DNA of 64,000 bases, taken from NCBI GenBank assembly GCA_002150815.3, contig NDFF03000327.1, forward strand, positions 62,001 through 126,000. The letters run 5' to 3'. The translations under genes and the position numbers were made by a program. Positions 1 through 11,038 of the stretch are shown piece by piece. The notes below the pieces were generated by a model that was given only the letters and a program-made list of their open reading frames with translations, ran no database searches and was not told the DNA's origin. Position 1 is the first letter of the stretch, and each line of letters begins with the position of its first letter. Source of the DNA: Grammothele lineata (Eukaryota; Basidiomycota; Agaricomycetes; Polyporales; Polyporaceae).

Positions 1-1354
1 AGAGAAATTCGTGACACTTACATATTGTGCAGTGGGACTCAGATAGACTCGAACTTCACAACTCGAACTTCACAGAGCTCAAGTTGAACCTGGCGGCTGG
101 TGCTGCAGAGCCACAGTGGGCAGGGCCGACTCGGGGCCTCTCGGGCGTGATCTAGGCGCCCATACAATTTAATCTTCGGACCGGACCATCCAACCTTGTT
201 CCTAGCTCAACTCATGCCATCTTGACATGCCATCTTGAATCTGTCACCAAGCCTCCGGCGCGCGCTTTCGATGTTACCATCCTCCGAGTATCCCTTTATC
301 TCGTTGCAAATTTCTGTAAGGGTAAATGCACATTGGACACCTCCCCCTCGTCGTTTACAGTGTCAGCAGTGGTACGTCGTGTCTAGCCCGAACTTCCTCC
401 TCCATGCTAACCCAATGCCTCACACCCATACAGAACGTCCTGTTCTGCCGCACTGTCCCGCACACTCCGGAGTCTGAGACCCTATCATGATGCTCTGTCA
501 CCCGAGATTCTCGGCTCGCTTACCGTTCATACACCATCCATTGTCCAACCGCTCGCCAATTTCGTTGCAATTTCGTGTCAGTGACGCGTTCGAGACATCA
601 TTCTATCCGGGTATAATCGTCTGCCATGACGCCAGATTGAAGGAAGAATGGCGCCCCCAACCCAACAACGAACGTCGTTCGTGCACTCTCCATGGCACAA
701 CGTCAAGCGAAGCTGAGCGTTTTTGGAGGACGGTCACGGAAGGCCGGCATCGACAACGCTCAGGCACGACCTCCGGAGCGCCGAGGGTAAGGTGGTAACT
801 TGTTGGTTGTGCGATAATTCCTGACAACGCCCGGTTTCAAGGATCGCCGAGGTTCATCGGAACGAGTGATAAACGCGTTCAGGATCCCATTGAAACTACA
901 CTCAGCGTTTCCAGAACCAGCAGCATCCAAACCAGCAGCATCCAAACCAGCACGGAGGCCGTCGGTTGGTGAGCTCAGCATTGTCTTCTGCCAGTGACTC
1001 CCAGGTCTGGACTTGAAGCCTGATCATGCACGTCTGTAATTTCCCTTATTCTGGATGTCAAACGTATTCTCTTTTGACCTACCGATCACCTGTAGTCGCT
1101 GCATGAATTTGATGGATATGCTGATAGTCTACGTCGAGCGGCCACAGGCGGCCGCTTGGCTGGTCCGATATGGCCGCTTCAAGAACACAACACAGCCTAT
1201 CTCACAGCCGCGTGCAAGGTTCGATCAAGGTTCGATACGGGTCTATGGACACATGCGAGCAGCGTTTGTATGCGAAGCTGGGGATGTTGTCAGCGCGACG
1301 TGAAAGGAGTCAAGACCTCGTCCCTGATGGCCTCCAACTTCCGTCGTCGGTCTT
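1..1354. other. Upstream stretch without a supported gene
   Basis: I see only short frames with no domain or splice-consistent extension. Two small direct repeats are visible: a 13-base unit around 52-76 and a 15-base unit around 917-950. The last few hundred bases are probably the promoter of the secreted protein starting at 1451. Confidence 0.4.
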
Positions 1355-1360
1355 TATAAG
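1355..1360 (+). promoter_or_regulatory. TATA-like box of the secreted cysteine-rich protein gene
   Basis: TATAAG lies about 91 bases upstream of the ATG at 1451, a usual spacing for a basidiomycete TATA element. The C/T-rich stretch that follows, up to the CCAAAATG start context, is consistent with a transcription start region. Confidence 0.4.
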
Positions 1361-1450
1361 CCTCACAGGTATGCTGTGAAGCAGTGTTGTGGTCGCCCCA
1401 TACTCAGTCCCCTCCCTCAAACTCCCCAGTACCACGCCAGTCACTCCAAA

Positions 1451-2220
1451 ATGTATGCCCTGGGCCTCATTTCCCTCGTGCTTGTTGCCAGCCAGGGTGA
1501 GTAGGAGATCCGTCTTCAATTGTCATCATGACCATAATGTGGGATCGTTAAAGCGACGGCGCTGTCCCCTCGCGAGCCTCTCGAGGCCTTCTTCATGAAG
1601 CGGGCAGATGTAGCAGGGGTCGACAGCTCTGACATTCCCTCTCAGGTCAGTCTTCAGTTAAACCTCCTGCGTTTTTAGTCCATTCACACTCTCTTTGGTC
1701 TTCCACAGTGCACATCTCAATGCTCGGCCCTCGTCGGTGCCTTGAGCGTGCGTATCCTCGTACCAAGGGTTTTCTGTCAACACTCATAGAAATGCTACTT
1801 TTGCGCAGTGCACGGTGTCAGACCTCGACTGTCTCTGCAACGACAACGTTAATCAGGGCATCTTCACCTGCTACGAGTGTGCGCTCTCACTCGTGCCCAA
1901 CAACCAAACCCTCCTCGACATGGGCCAGCAGCAGCTCCAAGGTGCGTACTTCTACTTCTCCCTCTTCGATCCCATCTGCCGCCGCATTCTTCATCCCGTC
2001 GTACCGGAGGCAAAGTGCTGATGGGTATGTCCGGAATCTAGAGTACGAGACCTCGTGCAACAGCGAGTCGAAGAACCTCGCCTCCCTCACGCTCACGATG
2101 CCCACCGCGACCGCCACAGGCACCACGGCGTCCCAGTCCGCGGGCGCGAGCGGGCTCTTCGTCTCGACCGCCGCCGTGGGCGGTGTGGTCGGCGCTGCGA
2201 TCGCGGCCCTCGTTCTCTGA
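1451..2220 (+). CDS. Secreted 8-cysteine (CFEM-like) GPI-anchored protein
   Basis: A small surface protein of about 155 residues. The start at 1451 opens a signal peptide (MYALGLISLVLVAS). Introns begin near 1497 (GTGAGT), 1647, 1750 and 1945, and joining across them keeps frame. The mature part has eight cysteines in a CFEM-like order: CTSQC, one Cys, CLC, CYEC and a last Cys just after the final intron. A Thr/Ala/Ser-rich spacer and a hydrophobic tail (GGVVGAAIAALVL) end the protein, as in GPI-anchored proteins. CFEM proteins act at the cell surface in heme or iron uptake, adhesion or host interaction; which applies here cannot be read. The spacing fits CFEM loosely, so the family call is inference while secretion and anchoring are clear. 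It converges with the dehydratase gene downstream. Confidence 0.7.
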
Positions 2221-2609
2221 TGCGGAAGCCGTCCTTTTGTATACCCCCGCGCGACCGCGCGAAGTGTGTGGTGCATGTGGCTGATGCACGGTGATTCTGA
2301 TTATTGGGAATACGTTATGGGTTTTGTGATGAGAGACATCATACCACATTCTTTAATCAAATCGCAGTCATTCACGAATTCATGGCTTCGGGGACGCGAG
2401 TGGGTCGTACAACGTGCTTATAGGGAGCGGATCCGATACAGTTGGACGGGAATGTAGAAGGCATTTTGCTTCCATGGCATTAGTAGCCTTCAGCATTCTG
2501 CTCATCCTCGAACCCGATCGAGGCAAAGCCGGATGAAGGTCCATGGTACATATGTACACATGGAACCGCCCCGCGCCGCTGCCTCCAAATGCCTCGTAAA
2601 CTTCGCCGC
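2221..2609. other. Convergent 3' intergenic region
   Basis: It lies between the stop of the plus-strand secreted protein and the stop of the minus-strand dehydratase. It is AT-richer than its neighbours and probably holds both 3' UTRs. No gene is seen. Confidence 0.5.
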
Positions 2610-4229
2610 TCACCACTCCTGCAGCGCCCCGTCAGGACCGGTGAACACGGCATTACGCCAGGCCTTCTCGTCGGCATGCTTCGCCGCCATCTCACGCACG
2701 AGCGTCTCGTTGATCTCGATGCCCAATCCGGGTCCTGACGAAGTCAATGCGCGCCGGATTCGAGATGGTACGCAGCATGAGAACGAAGCTGGCGGGAGGG
2801 TCTGGCGGGAGACATACCCTTCAGTGCTTCAACATATCCGGCTTTGATCGCGAAGACGGATGGGTCGACGAGGTAAGTGAGTAGATCCGCCCCTTCGTTG
2901 TAGTGCATCTGACACAGTCAAAGGATGATTAGTATCGCGACTTCCCATGAGGAATAGTAGATACCCACCTGTAGGCTCATCTCTTGAATGAAGACTTCGA
3001 GATGGAGATTATGATCAGCGGCCAAAACTGCCCCTATGCTTGCGATTGAATTGACGTACAATTCGGTGCAACTAGGTCCACTTGCATACACGCCGCGAGG
3101 GAAATGGGCCCAAGCGGCGCGTGCGGCGCGAGCGCCACGTCGTACGTTTCCGTGTACGCCGCGATTCGATGCAGCTCGCTTATCCCACCACAGTGCGACA
3201 CCTTCGGAACCCCACAGCACATGTCAGTGAAGAGCCGGCATGAGAGACGCGAAAGCGCACGTCAGGCTGAGCGATATCGAGCGCACGGCGCTCGAGGTAC
3301 GGCCGGAAGTCAAAGCGCGAGTAGAGCCTCTCCCCCAGCGCGATCGGAGTGGACACCATCTTCGCGAGGTCCGCGATCTCCTCTGGCTGCGTCGGGAGAA
3401 GCGGCTCTGCTCTCAAACCGTTAGCATGAGGCGTTCATCCGCCCTACATCCGCGCGTCGCGCACCTTCGATGAAGAGCGGCCCGACCGCCTCGAGCGCCC
3501 TCGCGAGCTGCTTCGCCATGCCCTTATGCACCCGCCCGTGGAAGTCCACGCCCACGTCCAGCCCCAGCGCGCGCACCTCGCGCACACGCTCCACCGCCTC
3601 CGCGCACGCGCGAGGGGAGTCGACCCACCCGAGCCCGGGCGTGCCATTCATCTTGACGGCGGCGAAGCCCTGCTCGGCGCGCGCGGCGGCTCCCGCGAGC
3701 ACGTCTGAAGGCCGGTCCCCGCCTACCCAGCCGTAGACTTTGATGCGGGAGCGCACCGCACCCCCGAGGAGGGAGTGGACAGGCACGGAGAGGCGCTTGC
3801 CTTTGATGTCCCAGAGCGCGATGTCGAGCCCGGATAAGGCGGACTGGTACGGGTCGAGGTCAGCGCATACCCAGATCCTGGGCGGTATGAAGGGAATCAG
3901 AGACCGACCATGAGCACTGGCCCGCCTCTGTAGAAGCGGGCGCGGTAGGCGTGCTGCCAGATGTTCTGGATCTGCTCGGCGTCCCAGCCGACGAAGCGTT
4001 CCGCGAGGTCCTTGTACGCGCCCTCGACGGCCTCGGTGTGGCCTTCGAGGGTGCCCTCGCCCCAGCCGACGATGCCTAACTCCGTCTCGACGCGGACGAA
4101 GAGCCATCGCGGAGGAACGCGAAAGACCTGGGATGAACGCGCGAGAATGGTTGTCAGATAGTGTGGTAGGGACCTTCGAGTGATCGGGGTCCACACCTCA
4201 ATCTTGGTGATCTTGTTTGGCGTCGACAT
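2610..4229 (-). CDS. dgoD: D-galactonate dehydratase-like enzyme (enolase superfamily)
   Basis: Predicted to dehydrate a sugar acid, D-galactonate or a close relative, to a 2-keto-3-deoxy acid in the cytosol. About 400 residues in seven exons. The N-terminal capping domain runs from [13 protein letters not shown] to GWGEGTLEG and FYRGGPVLM, followed across an intron by [16 protein letters not shown]. The barrel carries [26 protein letters not shown] (metal-ligand region), [46 protein letters not shown] and, near the end, MHYNEGAD and [10 protein letters not shown]. These match the bacterial DgoD pattern closely, including the His of the APH motif. Splices such as GAA G|AG CCG restore FIEEP. 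The start at 4229 is the only in-frame ATG before the capping domain. Fungal galacturonate-pathway L-galactonate dehydratase is a relative, but the WVGGDRP signature favours the DgoD clade. The substrate remains unproven. Confidence 0.85.
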
Positions 4230-4620
4230 AGCTAGTAGCTGTCAGTGTCACAAAATATTGGAGCTTTCTGCACGTCGAAGAGAAGACGAATCGATTGCGG
4301 CGGTGAAGAAAAACAGCCCGCGGTTGTCGCGCGCCGTAGCAGTTCAAGGAGAAGGTCAGCTGCGCGGATATTATGATCGTCACCGGCCCGTCAGCCGTGA
4401 ATGAAGTCATGACACCTTCGAGAAGCAGTTAACGGCACGTTAAGACGGCAGACTACGCGTTGTCCGTCACACTGTAGCGTACATCTGAACGCATAAAGTA
4501 AACTTCATGAAAGGAGCGTGTGTTGTCAATCAAGGAGAGAATGTAATGTGGCAAGTGCGCAATACCCAATACCTGGATCTAGACCAATAGTCCTCTGGCC
4601 CTGTCCGTCAAAATTATCCC
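4230..4620. other. Intergenic region between two minus-strand genes
   Basis: It should contain the dehydratase promoter on the minus strand and the 3' end of the SET gene. No reading frame of interest is seen. Confidence 0.5.
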
Positions 4621-5905
4621 CTAGTCAGGCCCTGAAAGTTTCATTCGAGGAAGCATCCCGGCCAATTGGTGCGCACGAGGATTGGCCCAATACATCTTGA
4701 ACGTGCGCGCCGCCGGACTCTCTGGCCCGGAGGTATTGTAGGATGCTTCCCATGCCTTCCTAACCCACGCCTCGGCGTTGGGGAAGTCGGAAACCTACAG
4801 CTAGTCAGACATAGAAACGAGTTGGACAGATGGAGACTCACAAGAACACAAAACTGGAATGCGTCAAAACAGAATGACGCCTCGTAGTGCACGAGCCGTT
4901 CTTCCTTCAACAGCCTCAGCGCGATCTTGATCTGCGGTGTAAACACGGTCATTAGCGCAAGTCCCTGCATGACGCACAGGCACGCACCTTTCGCATTCCC
5001 AGCGTCGGCTCCTTCCCACACCGCCCGACGTCCTCGAACAGTCGTCGGATGGCCGTTCTCCGCCTGTCGCTCTCTTCACCCTCTTCACCCCCCAACTCGC
5101 AGGCGTCGCACGCGCACACGAACCCAAAGTCCTGTAGCATCTCCTTCCTGCGCTGTGAGCGCGTCCCGAGCATGTCGACGTCTCCGTAGTTCAAGCAGAG
5201 CTCTTCTCCGATAGATATGTCATGTAGGGCACGGAACGTCATGGTACGCGTGGCGCCGTCCCAGCTGCGTGACACGTTCGGCCGGCACGAGTGGTTCAGG
5301 CGGGAGGCCTGGAGGAAGACACCCTCAACCTCTGTCATAGTCTCGGGAGCTTGAGTGTTGCCAGGGATGCTGCACGGAAGGGCGTTGGTCTCGAAGATCC
5401 CGAGGGCGGGGAGGAGGGCACGCCGGCCCTCGCGGGGCTGCTTGTACGAGTTGAAGAGGGCGAAGTAGTCGCGTTGCTCTTCACGCGTGCACCGGGCGAG
5501 CGTGCTCATAATGGTGGAGTTCGTGCGAGAGGGCGGGAGAGGCTGTGTAAAGAGAGGCCGCTCGGTGAGAATGACAGCGCCCCGGGGGATAGGGCGCGTG
5601 GCGAAAAGGCCGACGCCACCCGCGTGAGGCGTGGATGCGACTTGGAACAGTGGGGAGGAGTCGTCCGCTGGGGTAGACGAAGAAACAGACTCGCGTACGC
5701 GGTTCTGCACGGAGTTAAATTCGGTGCTTGAAGTGCTTGAGACGGAAGGCGTCGTTGGACCGTCATCGTCGTCCTCCGTTTCCTCGTCCATCATCGGCTC
5801 GAGAGTTGGGGTATGAACGACATACAAGGAGGTGCGAGAGCGGCGGGCGGTGCTGGCTGGCCTCTGCGGTCGCGGAACGGAGCGACTTCTAGCGACGGCG
5901 GCCAT
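4621..5905 (-). CDS. SET-domain protein (SMYD/SET5-like)
   Basis: About 395 residues in three exons. After an acidic low-complexity stretch (DEETEDDDDG) the SET domain opens with HAGGVGLFATRPIPRGAVI. Its core is LNHSCRPNVSRSWDG followed by ISIGEELCLNYGD, holding the NHSC and GEEL.YNYGD-type motifs that bind S-adenosylmethionine and the target lysine. A post-SET cysteine cluster (GFVCACDAC) follows. Two short C-terminal exons add a helical tail ending KLSGPD. I place the start at the ATG at 5905; frame upstream stays open to about 6058 but has no ATG. In the family such proteins methylate lysine in histones or other proteins; many short fungal members are uncharacterised, so the substrate is unknown. 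It is transcribed away from the splicing-factor gene. Confidence 0.8.
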
Positions 5906-6969
5906 GACACTGGCGCGGGAGTCAGGGACTGGGCGACGTGAGAGGGGCGGGGTGGTAGAGGGACGACGAGGGGAGAGGAGGTTGGTCTTGGGCTGTGCTA
6001 CACAGGGAAGCCCGGGGGGAAGGCGGAGGACACGCGGGCGAGGCAAGACAGACGTCAAGAGGAGAAGGTGCGTGTGCGGCGAACATCGTTCATCGGGCCA
6101 AGAGTTCTATCTCGCTTTTCCTGCGGTAGTCTCACTAGGCAAGGTCGATTTGGATGAAAGGCATGAGGCCGTTTGTGCGGTGCCCAGCCCGCCAGGCACA
6201 ACCTTCGTCTCGTATCGTGAGAGACGCAAAACAGACGTGGCGAGCACTGCAATGGCGGAGGTGAGTCGCGTCGGAGAAAAAACGGCGGGACAACAGAATG
6301 CGGCAGACTCACAGAGCTGACGATGCTTCTACTCGTCTCGAGATCCGACACGAGAAATGGAGTGTCCGCTGCTAGATGAAGCCGGACGACCGAACGCGTT
6401 TAATCACCGTCGTTCCGCGAAGGCGAAGCGGAGTTCCCGCGTTGTGCTCTAGTGCTCCCGGCGCGTGAGACCTCTTCCCTGCATCGATGGCGCGCCGGTG
6501 GTCCGAAAGCTAATCCGAAGGAACGATAGGCATTAACGGGGCTGCTCGGAGGCCGGATTACAGGATCAGGGACCGGCCCCACTGGCTCAAGCTGAAGTTG
6601 CAGGCAGTATTAGTAGATGCGCCTGGAATATACATACCTCGGATTGTACGTACTACGGGAACATTGCGACGGTAGAAGAGACTCAGATTTTCAAGAAAAA
6701 GTTTGACCTTCTCTTCGATTACTCGTCGTTGTGTTGTACATGGGAGCTTGTGATCGGACGTGCACATTGCTAACAAATTCCAGTTTGAGGGGCTCGGAGA
6801 AATACGGCTTGTCGTGTTTGTCGCACTGGCCTCGAGTTAGTCAGCAAGCCCCTGGCGCTCAACGGCGCTTCCGCCCCAGGCGCGTCACCAGCATCGCGCT
6901 CGTCGCTGGAAGTGCTGCTTGTCTCTACCGTTCGCTGCGCTCCCCCTTTCATCTGCACAGAGCGTCACC
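5906..6969. other. Divergent intergenic region
   Basis: About 1.06 kb between the SET gene (minus) and the PWI splicing factor (plus). The only frames present are arginine/proline-rich shadows or an N-terminal extension of the SET frame without ATG. It probably holds two promoters. Confidence 0.45.
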
Positions 6970-8659
6970 ATGGCTGATGCAGGTACGGCCAGGTGTTATC
7001 TGTCTACACTGAAAGCTTAGTCCTCGCAGGGTTCTTCAAAGGCACGTCCGCCGACCAAGACCGTCGGTTTTCGGACAAGGAGCTCAAACTCCTCAAAACG
7101 ATGAAGTTTCCGCCAGAGTTCGACAAAAAGGTGCGTAAATCACGTTGCATATTGCCTTACACTCTATCAACAAGCTTCTTTATATGTAGGTCGACATGCG
7201 CAAGGTCAATTTGTCCGTGATTCGTCCATGGATTGTCAAGAAGGTCGTCGAGCTGGTTGGCTTTGAGGATGAGGTCGTGGTTGAGTACGCGATGGGTCTG
7301 CTTGAGGATGATTCACAGCCGGTGCGTGGTCTATCTTTGCAGGACATAACTTTACCTAACGCATCCTCTTCTGCCAATCCCCTCGAAAGACCCCCGACCC
7401 CCGCAAGATGCAAATTAATTTGACTGGGTTCCTGACGAAGTCAACTCCTGCGTTCATGTCTGCCCTTTGGAATCTTTTGCTTGAGGCTCAAGACTCCCCT
7501 GCAGGCGTTCCGCGCACGTTCGTTGAGGAAAAGAAGGAAGAGATGCGCCAGGCAAGAGCCGGTGACTCCCGCGCCATCGAAGAAAGGGATCGACGCGCCA
7601 GATTAGATGAAATCCGTGCTGCTGAGCGGAGTGCGCGCGGAGATGGCGATCGCGGCCGTGGAAGGGGAAGGGGCCGAGGTCGAGGTGGGAGAGGTGGCCA
7701 CGAAGACAGGCCTCGCGACGGAGGTTGGGGTACCAGAGGCGGGGTGCGTATCATAGGCCTTCATGTTGACTGTATGCGCTCATACTAGCCACAGCGCCCC
7801 GGTGGTGGTCCCCCTCGATCTCCTCCACCTCGCAGACGTCGTTCCCCCTCGGGGTCGCCCATACGCAGCTCTCGCTCTCGCTCTCGTACGCCCCGCCGCT
7901 TCCGTTCTCCTCCCCGTGGAGGACGCTCACCATCTCGTACGCCTCCCACTCGTTCGCCACCACCTCGTCGTAAGCGTCCGTCGCCCTCTCGCTCTCGCTC
8001 TCGTTCGCGCTCGCCTCCCCCACGTCGGCGTCCCCGCTCTCGATCCGGCTCTCCTCCGCCTCGTGATCGCCGGCCCCGAGGTTCGCGTAGCCCACCTCCT
8101 CGACGCCGTCGGATGTTCTCTTCACGCTCCCCAACGCGCAGCCGCTCGCCGCCTCCGCCCAGAGGTGGAGGGTACGGGCGTCGTCGCAGCCCCAGCCGGA
8201 GTCATTCCCCACCCCCTCCGCGGAGACGACGCAGGAGCCCCAGCAGGGATCGCAGTCCCCCAAGGAGACGTAGCCCACCGCCGAGACGTCAGGCCCGCTC
8301 GAGTAGTCGGGGAAGCAGCCGTAGCCGGACGATGGATACCGGCGGGACGTCCGGATCTCGCGGTGGAGACAAGATGGATGTGGATGGTCGTGGACCTCAG
8401 AACGAGCTCAAGATCAAAGGCCAGGCCGCTGAAAATGAAAGGCGCCGAGAGGACATGGACGTTGATAACGAGGTGCGTTCTTGTCGCCTGCTAGATGTAT
8501 CCCCATGTTCATCGCCATCGTTTCGTCCTCAATGTCGATCAGGCGGAGTTGGAGAAACGGGAGAGCGAGCTCAAAGAAAGGGCCTTGCGCAATAAGGTTG
8601 TGCGCACTCGCAAAAGCAGCGCTCCGATCGTCTCATCGGGGTCGGGGTCGGGCAACTGA
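6970..8659 (+). CDS. SRRM1: PWI-domain, RS-rich splicing coactivator (SRRM1/SRm160 type)
   Basis: A nuclear pre-mRNA splicing factor of about 470 residues. Exon 1 is MADAG, then GFFKGTSADQDRRFSDKE leads into the PWI domain: FDKKVDMRKVNLSVIRPWI, where RPWI is the defining motif, and KMQINLTGFLTKSTPAFM, ending at the helix MSALWNLLLEAQ. A charged linker and an RGG-type stretch (RGRGRGRGRG) follow. Downstream of an intron at 7744-7790 comes a long run of Arg-Ser-Pro units (RSRSRSPPPRR and variants) and an acidic tail, then a last exon with ELEKRESELKERALRN ending at 8659. This order, PWI first and RS tail after, is that of SRRM1, which bridges SR proteins and snRNPs and binds nucleic acid through PWI. 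The RS region makes its opposite strand and other frames long and open; those are shadows. Confidence 0.88.
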
Positions 8660-9354
8660 GTATCTCCTGCATTTCTATTCTTTATCGTTTTCTATCCGTA
8701 TGCTTACGATCCTATCCGTGTTGTAGTAGAGCGACGGTCGAATGGACAATCCGCCCCTTCGAGTCCTTTCTCACCCCTTTGCTTCGTCGGGTGTCCTGTT
8801 GGTCATATGTCCCAGACGTATTGCTGTGCACATGCATCACTCTGTCGCTCATATTGACTGTCTTTCTTCCCGTTCCCCAGAAATATGCATGCTATTCTTA
8901 GTTTGCTCAATACGAGCTCGGCGAGACCTACCGCGATCGATACGCAATCAACGCATACGGACCACATGCAGACGGTGAGAAGCTCTGCCACAAGTGCGCC
9001 CGGTGCGTATTCGGACAAACGGCGGATGCGCTCGTCGGGTCGTCCGGGAGGCGCGACGGCTAGATGTGGGGCCCGGCGGGTTTTCTCACAGCGTGACCGT
9101 CGTCGCAACCGTCTTCCATATGACCTCAGCTCCACACTCTGTTTCCCCGCGGGCAGGTGGAAATAGGAAGAAATGCGGATCGTGTGCGTGCTCGTACGTC
9201 ATGCATCATCGCGTCTGCTCGCATGCCCAATAGTGTTGCGCTATTCTGGAGCTCGGTGCGTCCTCGCTCTCGCGAGCTACGCCCGAGCTTTCAGACGCAG
9301 GCTTCTTGCAAATACCGGTGATGCTCCCGAGGAAGGCTGGGAGAAGGAGGGAAG
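8660..9354. other. Intergenic region upstream of the AA9 gene
   Basis: It contains 3' sequence of the splicing factor and AA9 promoter DNA. An open stretch of about 50 codons around 8910-9063 has a CHKCARC motif, but no start or splice partner was found, so it is not called. Confidence 0.4.
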
Positions 9355-9360
9355 TATAAA
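9355..9360 (+). promoter_or_regulatory. TATA box of the AA9 gene
   Basis: A consensus TATAAA sits 75-80 bases upstream of the ATG at 9435, with a GC-rich flank. A well-placed TATA box suits a strongly induced secreted enzyme. Confidence 0.55.
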
Positions 9361-9434
9361 GCGACGCGGTTGTTCTGACGAGACGACCACCAGGGCATCT
9401 GCTCACTAGCACTCGCTCAGCAACTTTGTCCAAG

Positions 9435-10752
9435 ATGCTCGCCAAGTTTGCCGTCGCCGCATCTCTCGTCGCCTGCGCAACCGCGCATGCGACGTTCCAG
9501 GAGCTGTGGATCAACGGTGTCGACCAGGGCTCGTCTTGCGTTCGTCTGCCCGCGAGCAACTCGCCCGTCACCAGCGTCACTAGCACCGTACGTTTGCCAC
9601 CCCAACTTCTGGGCTCGCGTAGAAGATGGAAGCTCACGTTTGTTTGGACACGCTTAGGATATTGCCTGCAACGCGAACCCGTCCAGCAGCGAAGGCATCT
9701 GCCAGGTCATGCGTAAGTCCCCTCACCTTCAGTTCTCTCGTGCGCTGCGTATCTGATGGGCGTTTGGCGCGCATACAGCTGGTGACCAGGTCACCGTCGA
9801 GATGCACCAGCAGCCCGGCGACCGGTCCTGTGCCAACGAGGCGATCGGCGGCGACCACTACGGCCCCGTCCAGGTCTACATGGCCAAGGTCGACGATGCC
9901 ACCTCTGCGGTCGGTTCCTCGGCTGGCTGGTTCAAGGTCGACGAGATGGGTCTCCCGTCGAGCGCGCCTGACTATTGGGGCACTGGTGCGTCTTTCGTGG
10001 AAAGATACTGGGCTGATCGCGTTCTGATCAGCTTTCTTTTTTCACAGAGGTCTTGAACGTACGATGTCTACACTCGTGGAAGTAGAAGCTGTGCTAATCA
10101 TGGGGCTGATAGGACAACTGTGGCCACTTCACATTCACCGTCCCCTCGGACATCGCGCCAGGCAACTACCTCATTCGTGCTGAGGTCATCGCCCTCCACG
10201 TCGCGAGCAGCCCAGGTGGTGCTCAGTATGTGTTAACCCTCCATCCTTTTGGCGACTGCTAACGCCTCTCCAAATCTAGATTCTACATGTCCTGCTACCA
10301 GGTCAACGTGAGTGCACTCTGAAACCTCCAGTGAAACGTACTTCAACTCACTCTTCCTTAGGTTGGCGGTTCCGGCAGCGCTAGCCCCTCCACCGTCAGC
10401 TTCCCCGGCGCGTACAGCGCTTCGGACCCCGTACGTCCCACCTTTCGTCGTGTCCCGCTCACCCCAGGCTGACGAGGTCCTCACCAATTGTAGGGCATCC
10501 TCATCAACATCTATACTCAGCTCAACTCCTACGACAGTGAGTACTCCGTTCGTCCAGCATACTTTTACCAGAGCGCGTCATTGATCTCGCTATCTGTGCA
10601 CAGTTCCGGGACCGAGCCCCTACGCGACCTCGTCCCCGACGGTTGCGACGACCCCGTACCCCACGACCGCGACCTGGAACACGGCCGAGCAGCCCTCGAC
10701 CGTCCCGACTGCCGTCCCGACTGCGGGCACGAAGGGCATTGGCAAGGCTTGA
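9435..10752 (+). CDS. AA9 lytic polysaccharide monooxygenase (former GH61)
   Basis: A secreted copper enzyme that oxidatively cleaves cellulose or related glucans. About 285 residues over many short exons. The signal peptide (residues 1-17) ends ...ACATA, leaving His as the mature N-terminus ([13 protein letters not shown]), the first arm of the copper histidine brace. The second copper histidine is in [16 protein letters not shown]. The C-terminal motif [19 protein letters not shown] gives the conserved His, Gln and axial Tyr. Cysteines match the family disulphides (DIACN, CYQV). Introns near 9588, 9712, 9985 and 10225 are needed to join these parts. There is no CBM1; the protein ends in a Ser/Thr/Pro-rich tail rather than a binding module. 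Regiospecificity cannot be told from sequence by eye. It supports a plant-biomass-degrading lifestyle. Confidence 0.93.
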
Positions 10753-11038
10753 GTTGTGTAGGCGAAAAGAAGACGTTGTGTATAGCAGCAGCCCTATCTC
10801 CGATCAATAATGCTTTCATTTCTGCAAATGACTACGCTTTTCACGAGTCGGCTGTCTATGTGCCGACTTCAGTTGAAGACTAGAGAACAGCGACTAGTTC
10901 GCTGTCAAATTCCTCGGGAGGTTGTCCGCCCTTTCGTCAAAGGCGATGGCGCTGTTCTCGCGGCATCTACATGGTACACAAACACTCGCGAATGACTATG
11001 AATGGAACACATAGGAACGTGTGGTTTCCTCGTTAGTG

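Noticed and set aside
5906..6058. N-terminal extension of the SET protein to 6058
   Set aside because: The frame is open but begins with TTG. The first ATG is at 5905, and the extra residues are low complexity.
7488..8494. Long open frames on both strands across the RS-rich region (175 and 243 codons)
   Set aside because: They are shadows of the Arg-Ser-Pro repeats of the splicing factor, whose own frame carries a PWI domain and consistent introns.
8885..9063. Short frame with a CHKCARC motif downstream of the splicing factor
   Set aside because: About 50 codons, no start and no splice partner. The cysteines alone are not enough.
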